A stretch of 64,000 nt of DNA. Origin: an uncultured Clostridia bacterium (lineage in GTDB: Bacteria; Bacillota; Clostridia; Saccharofermentanales; Saccharofermentanaceae). Each line of letters begins with the position of its first letter. Position 1 is the first letter of the stretch. Location of the stretch: the NCBI GenBank assembly GCA_946537885.1, contig CAMNGC010000006.1, positions 33,694-97,693 of the forward strand, in the 5' to 3' direction. The position numbers were made by a program, and so were the translations under genes. Below, in pieces: positions 1 to 7,518 of the stretch. The notes under the pieces were generated by a model that was given only the letters and a program-made list of their open reading frames with translations, did not search any database and was not told where the DNA came from.

Positions 1-612
1 AATGCTCTCTTTGTGGCATCTTCATACGATGATGCCCTGGTGAATGACCGCTTTGCCGCAGACATCAAGAATGCATTCAACAGTTCCGGTATCTTCTTTA
101 AGAGCATGGATATTCTGGATGCAAGGACAGCAGGAATGAGCAAGGAAGAGATCTGTTCGCATAATCTCATCGTCCTGGCAGGCGGACATGTTCCTACACA
201 GAATGATTTCTTCAAAGCTATCAGACTGAGAGAGAAGCTTGAAGGCTATGACGGAACGATATTAGGTATCAGCGCCGGCTCCATGAACGCCGCCGAGGAG
301 GTTTATGTTTTGCCTGAAGAAGAGGGGGAAGCTGTGGATGAGAGCTTTGAGCGTTTCCGTCCCGGTCTGGGTCTCACCAAGATGCAGATCATCCCGCATT
401 ATGATGATACGATAAACATGACCGTTGACGGTTTATCCATCGCCGACCGGATCCGTTTTGACAGTAAGGATCGCAAGTTCTTAGGCCTTCCCGACGGCAG
501 TTACCTGATGAGTACAGAAGGACATGAGCTTATACACGGACCCTTCTACAAGGTTGATAACAGAAACTTTACTAAGGTCGAAGCAAGCTTTATGGCGAAG
601 TCTTTCGAATGA
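1..612 (+). CDS. Peptidase S51 / dipeptidase E-like protein, 5' end outside window
   Basis: The reading frame is open from base 1, so the gene starts upstream of the window; the ORF track's start at base 13 is only an internal GTG. The visible 203 residues look like a class-I glutamine-amidotransferase-like peptidase of family S51 (dipeptidase E/cyanophycinase type). There is a GGHVPTQN loop, then a nucleophile elbow GISAGSMN that would carry the catalytic serine, and a PHYDD segment further on. In this family the enzyme cleaves Asp-X dipeptides or related substrates in the cytoplasm; the exact substrate cannot be told here. The next gene starts 4 bases after the stop, suggesting cotranscription. 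Family call is fairly sure, substrate unknown. Confidence 0.75.
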   Translation, partial: NALFVASSYDDALVNDRFAADIKNAFNSSGIFFKSMDILDARTAGMSKEEICSHNLIVLAGGHVPTQNDFFKAIRLREKLEGYDGTILGISAGSMNAAEEVYVLPEEEGEAVDESFERFRPGLGLTKMQIIPHYDDTINMTVDGLSIADRIRFDSKDRKFLGLPDGSYLMSTEGHELIHGPFYKVDNRNFTKVEASFMAKSFE

Positions 613-616
613 GAAC

Positions 617-1465
617 ATGAAGAAAAGAATAACTATTATTATAATGGCGGCGATAATGACAGCTATCGCCGCCTGTTCTGTGAATACAGACAGGGAACAG
701 GAAGAGGAGCATAGAGAGCCTTTTGGCGTATTTCTTGGCGCGGACAGGGAAGATCTGGAAGTCCTAAAGTCTTATGATACAGTAGTGATCGAATCGGAGA
801 CCTTTTCGAGAGAGGATATTACGGAGCTTCATGACGCAGGCTGCTTTGTTTACGGCTACCTTGATATCGGAACACTCGAAGAATATCGGGATTACTATGA
901 TGAGTTCGAGGATATCGCACTGGATGTCTATGATGACTGGCCGGATGAGCGCTGGATTGATGCTTCTTCGCCAAGATGGCAGGAATATGTCGTGAATACT
1001 CTGGCACCCGCCTATCTGGATAAAGGTTTTGACGGTTTCTTTCTGGATAATTGTGATGTCTATTATTACTACCCTTCAGATGAGATGTTTGAAGGGCTTG
1101 TGGCGATCCTTCAAGGACTTAAGCTATATGACATCAGTCTGATGGTAAACGGCGGCAACGATTTTGTTATGAGGTGTGTGGATGAGGGCTTATCTGACGG
1201 CCTGATCGATGCCGTTAATCAAGAGACGGTCTTCACCTCTATTAATTTTGATGATGAGAGCTACGGTGTTCAGCCGGAAGCAGAGAATCTGTATTACCGC
1301 GAATATATTGAAGCAGCTGCGGCTTCGGGAATAGATGTCTTCGTAACCGAGTATTCTGCAGATGGTCAGACGAGCAGTATCGCAAGCGAATACTATGCTT
1401 CTCACGGCTTTACCTGGTACAATGCGCCGGATCTCTATCTGGACGTTGGAGAATATGGCGGCTGA
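617..1465 (+). CDS. GH114-like (TM1410-type) lipoprotein, putative endo-alpha-1,4-polygalactosaminidase
   Basis: I take the start at ATG 617, not the track's 524, because it begins a proper lipoprotein signal (MKKR, hydrophobic stretch, then AIAAC with the lipid-modified cysteine) and does not overlap the previous gene. The 282-residue protein has the TIM-barrel strand pattern of the TM1410/GH114 family: GVFLG, VVIES, VYGYLDIGT, GFDGFFLDN, LMVNGG, and VFVTEYS near the end. GH114 enzymes hydrolyse galactosaminogalactan, but many bacterial members are uncharacterised, so the activity is only a family-level guess. It would sit on the outer face of the membrane. Four-base gap from the S51 gene and 19-base gap to the methyltransferase suggest one transcript. 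Confidence 0.7.
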   Translation: MKKRITIIIMAAIMTAIAACSVNTDREQEEEHREPFGVFLGADREDLEVLKSYDTVVIESETFSREDITELHDAGCFVYGYLDIGTLEEYRDYYDEFEDIALDVYDDWPDERWIDASSPRWQEYVVNTLAPAYLDKGFDGFFLDNCDVYYYYPSDEMFEGLVAILQGLKLYDISLMVNGGNDFVMRCVDEGLSDGLIDAVNQETVFTSINFDDESYGVQPEAENLYYREYIEAAAASGIDVFVTEYSADGQTSSIASEYYASHGFTWYNAPDLYLDVGEYGG

Positions 1466-1484
1466 ACATGGTACAATCTGACAC

Positions 1485-2561
1485 ATGACTGATCTATGGA
1501 CATATCTTAGAAATACCGATAAAGCAATTGCGCTATACGGCGGCGGCAACGGGGCAGACAAGATCCTCGACAAGCTGATCGCCGACGGGAGCGCTTCAAA
1601 GGTCGCCTCGGTCTTTGCAAGTGACGGATTCGTCCGTTCCGGTAAATTCCGCGGTTTTACCGTGGAATCTTATAGCTCTGCGAAGGAGAGGTTGGGAGAT
1701 ATGATCGTACTGGTCTGCTTCGGAAGCGCGAGAGCTGATGTGCTCCGGAACATTGAGCGGATTGCTTCCGAGAATGAGCTTTACATACCGGATGTGCCTG
1801 TATATGGGGACAATATTTTCGATATGGATTTCTATAAGGAGCACGAAGCGGAAATCCTGACAGTAAAGAACAGGCTGGCAGATGAGCTGTCGGTCAGGAC
1901 CTGCGAGAAAATGACCGAATATAAATTGACAGGATCGCTTAAAGCCCTTCGTTCATGTGAGACCGAGGCGGATGAGGCGGACGGACTGTTTGACCTGCCG
2001 GATAAAAGTGTCTTTGTGGATCTGGGAGCATATACAGGAGATACTGTAAGAAGGTACCTGGAGCTTTTTCCTCAGATAGATGAGATCTATGCAGTGGAAC
2101 CTGATTCGCGTAATTATCGAAAACTTTGCGAGAATTGCAAAGAATTTCAAGCCGGAAGAAAGATGGAGCTTATAAGAGCTATGACCGGGGATAGGGTTGG
2201 GGAAGTAATGATGCCGAGAAACAGAGGCCGTGGCGTGTCAATTGATGCGAGGGCCGCATCCGTATCAGGCAATATGGGGAATATGGATATAGTTCCTGAA
2301 ATCACGATTGACTCTCTATTAAAAGGCGGCAAGGCTGACTTTATCAAATTCGATATCGAGGGAAGCGAGGCCAAGGCGATTGAAGGCGCAAGGGAGACAA
2401 TAATCCGCTATAAACCTCAAATGTTGATATCCTGCTATCACAGAAGTGAAGATATATTTGATCTTCCGCTTAGGATCTTTGATATAAGAGATGATTATCG
2501 CCTCTATATGAGACATCTTCCTTGCGTGCCCGGTTGGGATACGGCTTTTTATTTGATCTGA
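1485..2561 (+). CDS. FkbM family SAM-dependent methyltransferase
   Basis: The 358-residue protein has an N-terminal Rossmann-like part (residues 1-115, with YGGGNGA near 18) and a C-terminal FkbM methyltransferase domain. The SAM-binding motif VDLGAYTGDT lies near residues 178-187, followed by the acidic ribose-binding position in YAVEPD, and the family's late motif KFDIEGSEAKAIEGA near 285-300. FkbM proteins transfer a methyl group to hydroxyls, often on sugars or secondary metabolites. The N-terminal half resembles the sugar-nucleotide or nitrile-type Rossmann segments found fused to FkbM in glycan loci; that is inference. The substrate is not evident from the neighbours. Confidence 0.8.
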   Translation: MTDLWTYLRNTDKAIALYGGGNGADKILDKLIADGSASKVASVFASDGFVRSGKFRGFTVESYSSAKERLGDMIVLVCFGSARADVLRNIERIASENELYIPDVPVYGDNIFDMDFYKEHEAEILTVKNRLADELSVRTCEKMTEYKLTGSLKALRSCETEADEADGLFDLPDKSVFVDLGAYTGDTVRRYLELFPQIDEIYAVEPDSRNYRKLCENCKEFQAGRKMELIRAMTGDRVGEVMMPRNRGRGVSIDARAASVSGNMGNMDIVPEITIDSLLKGGKADFIKFDIEGSEAKAIEGARETIIRYKPQMLISCYHRSEDIFDLPLRIFDIRDDYRLYMRHLPCVPGWDTAFYLI

Positions 2562-2664
2562 TAGAGGACAGATGCATCTTTATAATTTCTTAATCTTTTG
2601 TTGATTCTATTTTTAACAACTATTGCTAATATCCCTAATGTAGGCTTAAGCAGGAGGGATAAAT

Positions 2665-3369
2665 ATGCTTACCGTAAATGGTGTAACTAAGAAGTATAAG
2701 AAGTTTTTGGCCAATGACAATCTGTCATTTCAGATAAACGATGGTGAGATCGGCGTATTGCTCGGACCTAACGGCGCCGGCAAATCCACTATCATCAAGT
2801 CTATCGCGGGACTGCTCAGATATTCAGGCGACATCGAGATCAACGGGCTTTCCAATAAGTCACTTGAGGCTAAGAGAATGCTCGGTTATATACCTGAGAT
2901 GCCTGCTCTCTACGACACACTTACTGTTGAAGAACATCTGGAGTTTATACGTCGTGCCTATAAAGTCGAGGATAAAGGGACAGTTGAAGGTCTTCTCGAG
3001 AGATTTGAACTGGCTGACAAGAGAAAGAAGATGGGTAAAGAATTATCTAAAGGTATGCAGCAGAAGGTATCTATCTGCTGTGCTCTGATCCATGACCCGT
3101 CTGTTGTGATCTTCGATGAGCCTATGGTAGGTCTCGATCCTCACGCCATCAAGGAGCTTAAGGTTGTTTTCCAGGAACTTAAGGCCGCCGGCAAGACAAT
3201 ACTTATCTCAACTCATATGATCGATACGATCGAGAATTATTGGGATGTAGCACATATCATGATGAACGGCAAGATCGCCGCAACGAAGCATAACAGGATC
3301 GACAGACCAGATGAGAAGAGTCTGGATACATTGTTCTTTGAGATCACTGAGGGTGCTAAGGGGGAGTAA
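2665..3369 (+). CDS. ABC transporter ATP-binding protein
   Basis: This 234-residue protein is a single nucleotide-binding domain. Walker A GPNGAGKST lies at residues 34-42, the signature LSKGMQQK near 127-134, Walker B VVIFDEP near 147-153, and the H-loop in ISTHM. The pattern (LSKGM instead of LSGGQ, short protein, no TM segments) is that of ABC-2 type exporters. It is preceded by a good ribosome binding site (AGGAGGG) and ends 3 bases before the permease gene, so the two form one exporter. The exported substrate is unknown. Confidence 0.9.
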   Translation: MLTVNGVTKKYKKFLANDNLSFQINDGEIGVLLGPNGAGKSTIIKSIAGLLRYSGDIEINGLSNKSLEAKRMLGYIPEMPALYDTLTVEEHLEFIRRAYKVEDKGTVEGLLERFELADKRKKMGKELSKGMQQKVSICCALIHDPSVVIFDEPMVGLDPHAIKELKVVFQELKAAGKTILISTHMIDTIENYWDVAHIMMNGKIAATKHNRIDRPDEKSLDTLFFEITEGAKGE

Positions 3370-3372
3370 ATC

Positions 3373-4962
3373 ATGCTGAATGCATTTTTGTACAGGACCA
3401 GAAGATCGCTGATCCACTCGCCGCTCAGCCTGGTCTTAACTATTCTGGGAATTGGTCTGAGCGTTCTGATGATACTCGTTCCCTGTATGGAGAGCGGTGA
3501 AGATGCTGTTGTTGTCAGCGAGACAATAAAGCTTGGCGCTATAAATATCTTTGTTGCCGCTATGGGCGTATTCATGTACTATACGGGCCTTTTCTCCGGC
3601 GTTGTGGGTTATTCATATTCGGATGTTAACTTTCAGTTGGCAGGCCCTTTTACGGAGAAGTTCAATCTTATTATTGCCGCTTTAGCATCCATTAAGATCA
3701 GCTTTCTCTTCCTTTTTGTGTTGAGTTGTCAATCGGCCGTTGTGTATATGGCTATAGGCGTCAGAGGCTGGTATTTTGTGCTGCTGCTGGTCGGCGCCTT
3801 CCTGGCAATGCTCCTGTCATATGTGTTCGGAGCCTTCCTCGGAGCCGTTACCTGTAACGACGCGAAAAAGCGCAGAACGGTAGCGATAGTATCAGGTGTG
3901 GTCATAGGTCTTATCGTTGTCGGAGCACTTGGAATGACCGTCTATAAGACAGGATCCGTATCTGATTTCTTAGAGCTTTCCAAGCGCGAGATGATAGGCA
4001 AAGTCGGGTCTAATGTTCTCTTTCAGATCATGCCTGTATCCGGCTGGGTTGCAATGATCTGTGACGGCATATTGATCAATGACATGATATTCATTCTTAT
4101 CGGTAGTCTCCTGTCAGCGGGAACAGTTGCAGTCCTGATCATGCTCTATGCCAACTATGATTTTGACTATTACGAGACAGCCATCGAAGGCGCTCAGCGT
4201 ATCCTTGACATGAAGGCCGCAAGAAGAGCCGGTGTGGATGTCGATACAACAAATCTTAATCGTAAGGTCAAGGTTGGCAAAGAGAATATCAAGTCAGGCT
4301 GGGGCGCATCTGCTTTCAGTGCCCGTCATCATCTTGAGAATGCCAGAAGTACAAGATTCTTTTTCGTTAATAAACTTGCGCTTCTTTACAGAGCAATGGC
4401 TTTGATCTATGCCATGATCATCGTAAAGGATTCTGAGAGCGTCAAAGAAGCCATGATCCCGCTCATGAGTATGAATCTGATGCTTGGACTCATCATCTAC
4501 GGCGGAGGCAAGACCGTGTTGGAGTTCAATAAGCCATATATCTTCATGGTGCCTGAACGCGATACAGCCAAGGTTATGGCTTGCGTTCTTGGGGATCTTC
4601 CGGAGATCATCTTCGACTCGATCATGTGCGCCGGTGTGATGACAGTTGCAGTAGGCATTGATATTCCTGTTCTGTTGGCAACCTTCGTATTCTCGATATT
4701 CGCTGCCCTTCTTTGTCAGCTCACTGCTCTGCTGTGTCTGTGCCTCTTCAAAAATCTTGGAAGATATCCGCTTATGGTAGTCAGATATTTCCTGATCATA
4801 GGAGCTCTTATTGTTACGATCGTTCCCGGAATCATTGTCGGCAATATCGTCGGAGGTGGTCCTGCAGCATTCCTGCTTTTCAGCGCAGCCTTTGAAGCAG
4901 GCGTATCGGCTCTTGTCCTGCTCCTTGTATGCAAGCTCGTATCGAGACTGGAATATAAATAA
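3373..4962 (+). CDS. ABC transporter permease, large multi-spanning membrane protein
   Basis: The 529-residue protein is mostly hydrophobic, with about ten or more likely membrane helices in two groups separated by a soluble stretch (about residues 255-325, rich in basic and polar residues such as KAARRAGVDVD). It follows its ATPase by 3 bases and is followed by a strong terminator, so these two genes are a complete transcription unit. It resembles the putative ABC exporter permeases of Clostridia rather than substrate-binding-protein-dependent importers; no binding protein is present. Substrate unknown. Confidence 0.8.
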   Translation: MLNAFLYRTRRSLIHSPLSLVLTILGIGLSVLMILVPCMESGEDAVVVSETIKLGAINIFVAAMGVFMYYTGLFSGVVGYSYSDVNFQLAGPFTEKFNLIIAALASIKISFLFLFVLSCQSAVVYMAIGVRGWYFVLLLVGAFLAMLLSYVFGAFLGAVTCNDAKKRRTVAIVSGVVIGLIVVGALGMTVYKTGSVSDFLELSKREMIGKVGSNVLFQIMPVSGWVAMICDGILINDMIFILIGSLLSAGTVAVLIMLYANYDFDYYETAIEGAQRILDMKAARRAGVDVDTTNLNRKVKVGKENIKSGWGASAFSARHHLENARSTRFFFVNKLALLYRAMALIYAMIIVKDSESVKEAMIPLMSMNLMLGLIIYGGGKTVLEFNKPYIFMVPERDTAKVMACVLGDLPEIIFDSIMCAGVMTVAVGIDIPVLLATFVFSIFAALLCQLTALLCLCLFKNLGRYPLMVVRYFLIIGALIVTIVPGIIVGNIVGGGPAAFLLFSAAFEAGVSALVLLLVCKLVSRLEYK

Positions 4963-4995
4963 GCCAATGTCACCGTTTTTACGGTACCCCAAAGC

Positions 4996-5029
4996 AAAAG
5001 AACCGTTCTCCCCTCGAACGGTTCTTTTA
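4996..5029 (+). terminator. Rho-independent terminator after the ABC exporter
   Basis: A perfect stem AAAAGAACCGTTC / GAACGGTTCTTTT with a seven-base loop ends in a run of T. It lies 33 bases after the permease stop. The symmetry with A's on the left and T's on the right means it could work in both directions. Confidence 0.9.
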
Positions 5030-5151
5030 TTATGGATCTTTACGGAATTATGGGATTATACGGAATCCTTGGTATTCTCCCCGACAGATTTGGCTGATCT
5101 GAGTTTTTGGACTCTGGGCTCCGTCTCGTGTACCGAAGCACATTGACCGCG

Positions 5152-5259
5152 TATAGGGAACAGTTTCGTGAAAACTGCCCATATTTCCCGGAGGACTTCC
5201 CTGTGTATAGGGAACAATTCCGAGAAACCTGCCCACATTTCCAGGAGGATTTCCCTGTG
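5152..5259 (-). repeat. Two tandem copies of a 54-bp repeat, same family as 42015-42239
   Basis: Units at 5152-5205 and 5206-5259 are exactly 54 bp apart and differ at scattered positions. Read on the minus strand each runs ACAGGGAA.TCCTCC.GGAAAT...GGGCAG.TTTC.CG.AA.TGTTCCCTA. The ends AGGGAA and TTCCCT are complementary, giving a hairpin-like unit. The same 54-bp unit, on the plus strand, recurs in the gap between the LacI gene and the mannan operon. Confidence 0.85.
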
Positions 5260-5263
5260 TATT

Positions 5264-5299
5264 GACCACAGAAAATGCGTTTTTGTGATTTCTGTGGTC
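5264..5299. repeat. Perfect 11-bp inverted repeat (hairpin 1 of a pair)
   Basis: GACCACAGAAA pairs exactly with TTTCTGTGGTC around a 14-base T-rich loop. It directly abuts the second 54-bp unit. A similar hairpin follows 17 bases later. It is not followed by a T run on either side, so it is not an obvious terminator. Confidence 0.8.
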
Positions 5300-5316
5300 G
5301 TGATAAACTAGCCATT

Positions 5317-5351
5317 ACCACAGAGATTCCGCTTTTTGATATCTCTGTGGT
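5317..5351. repeat. Perfect 11-bp inverted repeat (hairpin 2 of a pair)
   Basis: ACCACAGAGAT pairs exactly with ATCTCTGTGGT around a loop containing CGCTTTTTG. Stem base ACCACAGA and the CTTTTTG/GTTTTTG loop core are shared with hairpin 1, so the two are paralogous copies whose stem tips differ but have kept pairing, a sign of compensatory change. Confidence 0.8.
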
Positions 5352-5418
5352 CATTTGCTGCACTTTGCCGGCGCACGGCGTATATCATCCCCGGCTCGAC
5401 TGTTGTCTCATAATTAAA

Positions 5419-5455
5419 AGAACATATTTTCGAAATGCCTGTTCGGTGGTATAAT
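5419..5455 (+). promoter_or_regulatory. uvrB promoter with overlapping LexA/DinR-like SOS box
   Basis: AGAACATATTTTCG (5419-5432) matches the Gram-positive LexA box CGAACRNRYGTTYG at 12 of 14 positions. A consensus -10 TATAAT lies at 5450-5455; counting 17 bases back, the -35 hexamer (TTTTCG, 5427-5432) falls inside the box. A repressor here would block polymerase. uvrB is a classic SOS gene, which supports the reading, but binding is inferred. Confidence 0.6.
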
Positions 5456-5489
5456 AGTCTCAAATGATCAAACAGGGAATAAAGATTTT

Positions 5490-7484
5490 ATGTTTAAGTT
5501 AGTTTCGGATTATAAGCCGTCGGGAGATCAGCCCAAGGCGATTGCACAACTGGTAGAGGGGATAAAGCGTGGAGATCGCGCTCAGACTTTGCTTGGAGTA
5601 ACGGGTTCAGGTAAGACCTTTACCATGGCCAATGTTATCGAGCAGATTAATCGTCCAACATTGATCCTTGCTCATAATAAGACCCTGGCAGGACAGCTCT
5701 ATTCCGAGTTTAAGGAGCTCTTCCCGGAGAATGCCGTAGAATATTTTGTTTCTTATTATGATTATTATCAGCCTGAGGCCTATATCGCTTCCACGGATAC
5801 ATATATCGAGAAGGACAGTTCCATAAACGATGAGATCGACAGAATGCGCCATGCCGCTACAAGATCTCTTCTGACTCGCGATGATGTTATCGTTATTGCA
5901 TCCGTGTCCTGCATCTACGGAATAGGTGAGAAGGAAGATTATAAGTCGCTGGTCGTTGAACTTCATACAGGGCTTAATATCAGTCGTGATCAGGTGATGG
6001 CGGAGCTGATCAATATTCAGTATGAGAGGAATGATTTTGAACTTAAGAGGGGCACATTCAGGTGTCGTGGAGATGTCTTGGATATCTTTACTCCTGATTC
6101 GGATAACATAATAACCCGTATAACCTTCTGGGATGACGAGATCGAGAAGATCAGTTATGTGGATAATATAACCGGCAAGACAGAGTGGACCAAAAATTAT
6201 GCGGAGATCTTTCCTGCATCACACTATGCTACCGGTAAGGCTAAGCTTCAAAGAGCTCTCACGACGATCGAGGAGGAGCTCGAAGAACGAATTGCAGTGC
6301 TTAGGGATGAAGGGAAACTGATAGAGGCATACAGATTGGAGCAGAGGACGAGATATGATATCGAGTTGCTGAACGAGACCGGTTTCTGTAAAGGAATCGA
6401 GAATTACTCGAGACATATCTCGCAGAGAAAGGCCGGAGAGCCCCCCTGTACATTGATGGATTTCTTTCCGAAGGATTATCTGCTGTTTATCGATGAGTCA
6501 CATGTAACTGTTCCGCAGGTCGGTGCTATGTATAACGGAGACAGAGCTCGTAAGGATATGCTGGTTAAATACGGCTTCAGACTTCCTTCGGCATATGACA
6601 ACAGGCCTTTGAAGTTTGAAGAATTTGAGGAGCGTATGGGGCAGACTGTCTTTGTATCGGCCACACCGGCTGAGTATGAGAAGAAACATCAGACTCAGGT
6701 AGTCGAGCAGATAATAAGACCTACAGGACTTCTTGAGCCTGAGATTGCCATTCGTCCTGTTGAAGGACAGATAGAGGATATCTTGCAGGAGTTGTCTGAG
6801 AATAAGAAACGTGGTGAGAAGAGCCTTATTATGACGCTCACCAAGAAGATGGCAGAAGATCTGACAGATTTTCTCGGAAAGGAGAATATCAGGGTAGAAT
6901 ACCTGCATTCTGATGTTAAGACTGTCGAGAGGATGCAGATACTTAACCGCCTGAGAAGTGACGAGATCGATGTTATCGTCGGAATCAATTTGCTAAGGGA
7001 AGGCATTGATCTGCCGGAGGTATCACTCCTGATGATATTGGATGCTGATAAGGAGGGATTCCTAAGATCAGAAAGATCTTTGATCCAGATAATCGGACGT
7101 TGCGCTCGTAATGCCAACGGACGCGTAATTCTCTATGCAGATGAGGTAACGGATTCCATGATGAATGCAGTATCCGAGACTAACAGGAGAAGAGCTATTC
7201 AGATGGCTTATAATGAAGAGCATCATATTGTTCCGAAGACAATAAAGAAAGAGATCAGGGATATTTTCGACATGCTGTCCGAACCTTCCGGTTCTAAGTC
7301 GAAGCTTAAGAAGAAGGATGTTAAGGCTTTGATCGATGAAGGCAAGGCAACCGGCATCGGAGATGAAGACAGGCAAAAGATGATAGAACGCCTGACAAAC
7401 GAGATGAGGACTGCTGCCAAAGAACTTGATTTTGAGAGGGCAGCTGAACTCAGGGATATCATCATTACACTTAAGGGCAACTGA
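5490..7484 (+). CDS. uvrB: Excinuclease ABC subunit B
   Basis: UvrB is the damage-verifying helicase of nucleotide excision repair; it receives DNA from UvrA and recruits UvrC. The 664-residue length is usual. Walker A GVTGSGKT lies at residues 36-43, the beta-hairpin region [11 protein letters not shown] near 90-100 follows, then helicase motifs including FIDESH, VFVSATP and IIGRCARN, and a C-terminal UVR motif ([12 protein letters not shown]) that binds UvrC. Start ATG 5490 is preceded by an AGGGA-type ribosome binding site. uvrA and uvrC are not adjacent. A 34-base gap leads to dnaE, so both may share the SOS-regulated transcript. Confidence 0.97.
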   Translation: MFKLVSDYKPSGDQPKAIAQLVEGIKRGDRAQTLLGVTGSGKTFTMANVIEQINRPTLILAHNKTLAGQLYSEFKELFPENAVEYFVSYYDYYQPEAYIASTDTYIEKDSSINDEIDRMRHAATRSLLTRDDVIVIASVSCIYGIGEKEDYKSLVVELHTGLNISRDQVMAELINIQYERNDFELKRGTFRCRGDVLDIFTPDSDNIITRITFWDDEIEKISYVDNITGKTEWTKNYAEIFPASHYATGKAKLQRALTTIEEELEERIAVLRDEGKLIEAYRLEQRTRYDIELLNETGFCKGIENYSRHISQRKAGEPPCTLMDFFPKDYLLFIDESHVTVPQVGAMYNGDRARKDMLVKYGFRLPSAYDNRPLKFEEFEERMGQTVFVSATPAEYEKKHQTQVVEQIIRPTGLLEPEIAIRPVEGQIEDILQELSENKKRGEKSLIMTLTKKMAEDLTDFLGKENIRVEYLHSDVKTVERMQILNRLRSDEIDVIVGINLLREGIDLPEVSLLMILDADKEGFLRSERSLIQIIGRCARNANGRVILYADEVTDSMMNAVSETNRRRAIQMAYNEEHHIVPKTIKKEIRDIFDMLSEPSGSKSKLKKKDVKALIDEGKATGIGDEDRQKMIERLTNEMRTAAKELDFERAAELRDIIITLKGN

Positions 7485-7518
7485 AGCAGGCTTAAAGATA
7501 TAGTTTCAAGGAGAGAAG

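Larger units (their letters stand above)
5030..5489. other. 460-bp gene-free region with 54-bp repeats, twin hairpins and the uvrB promoter
   Basis: No convincing gene lies here; the minus-strand ORFs 5040-5363, 5048-5269 and 5056-5238 are artefacts of the repeat, whose 54-bp period keeps a frame open. The region holds two tandem 54-bp units (5152-5259), two paralogous perfect hairpins (5264-5351), and the uvrB promoter with a LexA-like site (5419-5455). Each is listed separately. Confidence 0.75.

Noticed and set aside
4294-4992. 232-aa minus-strand ORF
   Set aside because: It is the shadow of the ABC permease; composition is unusual (His/Asp/Gln-rich) and the plus-strand gene is well supported.
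5040-5363. Minus-strand ORFs of 107, 73 and 60 aa
   Set aside because: They run through the 54-bp repeats and hairpins in different frames and have no ribosome binding site or family resemblance.
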